A stretch of 64,000 nucleotides of DNA from contig DASZBX010000131.1 in assembly GCA_035943635.1 (NCBI GenBank), positions 48,351 through 112,350 on the forward strand, written 5' to 3'. This document shows positions 62,660 through 64,000 of this stretch, one piece after another; position 1 is the stretch's first letter; each line of letters begins with the position of its first letter. Made by a program: the position numbers and the translations under genes. The DNA is from DASZBX01 sp035943635 (GTDB lineage Bacteria > Actinomycetota > Actinomycetes > Streptomycetales > Catenulisporaceae). The notes under the pieces were generated by a model that made no database searches, had not been told where the DNA came from, and saw only the letters and a list, made by a program, of their open reading frames with translations.

Positions 62660-63826
62660 ATGGGACAACTCGTCGAGCGCACCGCGGGCCTCTTCGGCAC
62701 GGCTCCGGGCAGTGGACTGGCCACCGAAGACATGGTGCTGAACATCGGACCCCAGCATCCGTCCACGCACGGCGTGCTGCGGCTGCGGCTGGTGCTCGAC
62801 GGCGAGCAGATCGTGTCCGCCGAGCCGATCGTCGGCTACATGCACCGCGGCGCCGAGAAGCTGTTCGAGGTGCGCGACTACCGGCAGATCCTCGTGCTGG
62901 CGAACCGGCACGACTGGCTGTCCGCCTTCGCCAACGAGCTCGGGGTGGCGCTGGCCGCCGAACGGATGCTGGGCATGGAGGTGCCGGTCCGCGCGGTCTG
63001 GGCCCGCACCCTGCTGGCCGAGCTGAACCGGGTGCTCAACCATCTGATGTTCCTCGGCTCCTACCCGCTGGAGCTCGGCGCGATCACCCCGGTCTTCTAC
63101 GCCTTCCGGGAGCGCGAGGAACTGCAGAAGGTGATGGAGGAGATCTCCGGCGGCCGGATGCACTTCATGTTCAACCGGGTCGGCGGCCTGAAGGACGACC
63201 TGCCGGCCGGCTGGCTGGACCGCACCCGGCAGACCATCCGCGCGGTCCGCGGCCGGCTCGGCGACATCACCCGGCTGATCCACGGCAACGAGATCTTCCA
63301 GGCCCGCACCCAGGGCGTCGGCAAGGTGACCGCCGAGCAGGTCGGGGCGTACGGCATCTCCGGCCCGATCGCCCGCGCCAGCGGCGTCGACTTCGACCTG
63401 CGCCGGGACGAGCCGTACCTGGCCTACGGCGAGCTGCAGGACGTGCTGCGCGTGGTGACCCGCACCCAGGGCGACTGCTTCGCCCGCTTCGACTGCCTGC
63501 TGGAGCAGACCAGGGTCGCCCTGGACCTGGCCGAGGCCTGCGCAGACCGCCTGTCCACGCTGCCCCAGGGCCCGATCAACCTGCGCCTGCCCAAGGTGCT
63601 CAAGGTGCCCGAGGGCGAGACCTACGCCTGGACCGAGAGCCCGCTGGGCCTGAACGGCTACTACCTGGTCTCCCGCGGCGAGAAGACCCCGTGGCGGCTG
63701 AAGCTGCGCTCGGCCTCGTTCAACAACATCCAGGTCCTGGGCGAACTGCTCCCCGGCCACCTGATCGGCGACATGGTCGCCATCCTGGGCTCGATGTTCT
63801 TCGTGGTCGGGGACATCGACAAGTAG
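62660..63826 (+). CDS. nuoD2: NADH dehydrogenase-like subunit NuoD (second copy type)
   Basis: 388 residues, 49-kDa/NuoD family. It has VLNIGPQHPSTHGVLRLRLV near residue 27, the quinone-site loop GYMHRGAEKLFEVRDYRQI near 55 (holding the arginine that NDUFAF7 methylates in mitochondria), and ELNRVLNHLMFLGSYPLELG near 115. It ends with GSMFFVVGDIDK. It is about 50 residues shorter than typical E. coli-type subunits at the N-terminus, as usual when nuoC is separate. It lies 4 nt after midA. The genes that should follow (nuoH/I/J etc.) are not seen; a transposase starts 88 bp after the stop. Confidence 0.93.
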   Translation: MGQLVERTAGLFGTAPGSGLATEDMVLNIGPQHPSTHGVLRLRLVLDGEQIVSAEPIVGYMHRGAEKLFEVRDYRQILVLANRHDWLSAFANELGVALAAERMLGMEVPVRAVWARTLLAELNRVLNHLMFLGSYPLELGAITPVFYAFREREELQKVMEEISGGRMHFMFNRVGGLKDDLPAGWLDRTRQTIRAVRGRLGDITRLIHGNEIFQARTQGVGKVTAEQVGAYGISGPIARASGVDFDLRRDEPYLAYGELQDVLRVVTRTQGDCFARFDCLLEQTRVALDLAEACADRLSTLPQGPINLRLPKVLKVPEGETYAWTESPLGLNGYYLVSRGEKTPWRLKLRSASFNNIQVLGELLPGHLIGDMVAILGSMFFVVGDIDK

Positions 63827-63865
63827 CCGTGGGGGCTGCGGTTCGCCCGCCCGGAGTTTGAGCTT

Positions 63866-64000
63866 GTCTCTGAATAATCTTTACATATCCTAATTGTCCT
63901 GGCAGGATTTTGCTATGGCTGTGGTCATGGAGATCGACGAGCGGGTTCTGGCGGCGAAGTTCGAGGCGATCCTGCCGCACTTGGACGAACGGCAGCGGCG
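63866..64000 (+). mobile_element. Left end of an ISAzo13-like insertion sequence (cut by window edge)
   Basis: From about 63866 the sequence turns abruptly AT-rich, then a transposase reading frame begins at 63915. The exact terminal inverted repeat cannot be defined, as the right end is outside. Insertion directly after nuoD2 may separate it from further nuo genes. Confidence 0.65.
63915..64000 (+). CDS. ISAzo13-like transposase, N-terminal fragment
   Basis: Only 28 codons are visible. The chain has EIDERVLAAKFEAILPHLDE followed by RQRR, the N-terminal pattern of ISAzo13-type transposases (L-x-x-K-F/Y-x-x-L-x-P-x-L-D-E-R-Q-R-R). ATG 63915 is chosen; ATG 63927 is also possible. Catalytic residues are beyond the window, so whether it is intact is unknown. 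Confidence 0.7.
   Translation, partial: MAVVMEIDERVLAAKFEAILPHLDERQR

Overview
The window is about 70% G+C, with strong G/C bias at third codon positions, Lsr2, a futalosine-pathway menaquinone operon, DasR-type GlcNAc control, ClpC, HrcA/CIRCE-type groEL and several genes that seem to start without a leader. This points to a filamentous actinobacterium related to Streptomyces (Catenulisporales or Streptomycetales-like). Gene order in several blocks (mqnD-mqnB-DUF3027; groEL-csp-moaD-thrC-otsA; clpC-lsr2-coaX-nadC-nadB-panC; midA-nuoD2) matches what I recall of the Streptomyces core chromosome, so most of the window is conserved core. Smaller accessory patches are inserted in it: a HicAB-like pair, a decayed membrane glycosyltransferase pair, and an insertion sequence cut by the right edge.

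Layout. 1-9.3 kb: TetR regulator, DUF2530, a small zinc-knuckle protein, DUF3027, an MFS transporter joined to two menaquinone genes, a cold-shock-domain protein, a HAAS-like membrane protein, CutC and a HicA/HicB-like pair. 9.3-18.8 kb: a HelD-type helicase, then a compact and apparently complete GlcNAc/glucose phosphotransferase locus (two EIIC permeases and a DasR-like repressor on the minus strand; EIIB, EIIA, HPr and EI on the plus strand). 18.8-29.1 kb: a hypothetical gene, groEL with two CIRCE operators, a cold-shock protein, a ubiquitin-like MoaD protein, threonine synthase, trehalose-phosphate synthase, thymidine kinase, a lysine/arginine-rich DUF3263 protein and nagA. 29.4-35.2 kb: a small membrane protein, an FtsK/TraB-like ATPase, a GAF-GGDEF diguanylate cyclase, a small hypothetical gene and two broken membrane-protein genes. 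35.4-42.9 kb: clpC, lsr2, an N-acetylglutamate synthase-like GNAT, an M48 protease and a flavohemoglobin. 43-52 kb: a secreted GH15 glucoamylase-like enzyme, cydAB divergent from a BlaI/M56 pair, and threonine aldolase. 52-58 kb: a coenzyme operon (DUF2520, panC, nadB, nadC, coaX). 58-64 kb: an FUSC-type membrane protein, a NarL-type two-component system, MidA, NuoD2 and the start of an ISAzo13-like transposase.

How the parts work together. The PTS genes form a full phosphate relay (EI to HPr to EIIA to EIIB to EIIC) that should deliver GlcNAc-6-phosphate. NagA, 10 kb away and preceded by a dre-like site, then deacetylates it. A dre-like operator lies on the predicted -10 of the dasR-like gene. 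Respiratory functions recur: menaquinone synthesis, cytochrome bd, flavohemoglobin, NuoD and its presumed arginine methyltransferase MidA.

Most notable points for follow-up: (1) a DUF3263 domain fused to a long histone-H1-like tail with eleven basic repeats; (2) an 18-bp stem that buries the ribosome binding site of the first EIIC gene; (3) a perfect 25-bp palindrome between blaI and cydA, suggesting that a beta-lactamase-type repressor/protease pair controls cytochrome bd; (4) an FtsK-like ATPase with an altered Walker A lysine, preceded by a small membrane protein; (5) a HicA-like toxin whose best-placed start codon is ACG; (6) a MidA-NuoD neighbour pair.
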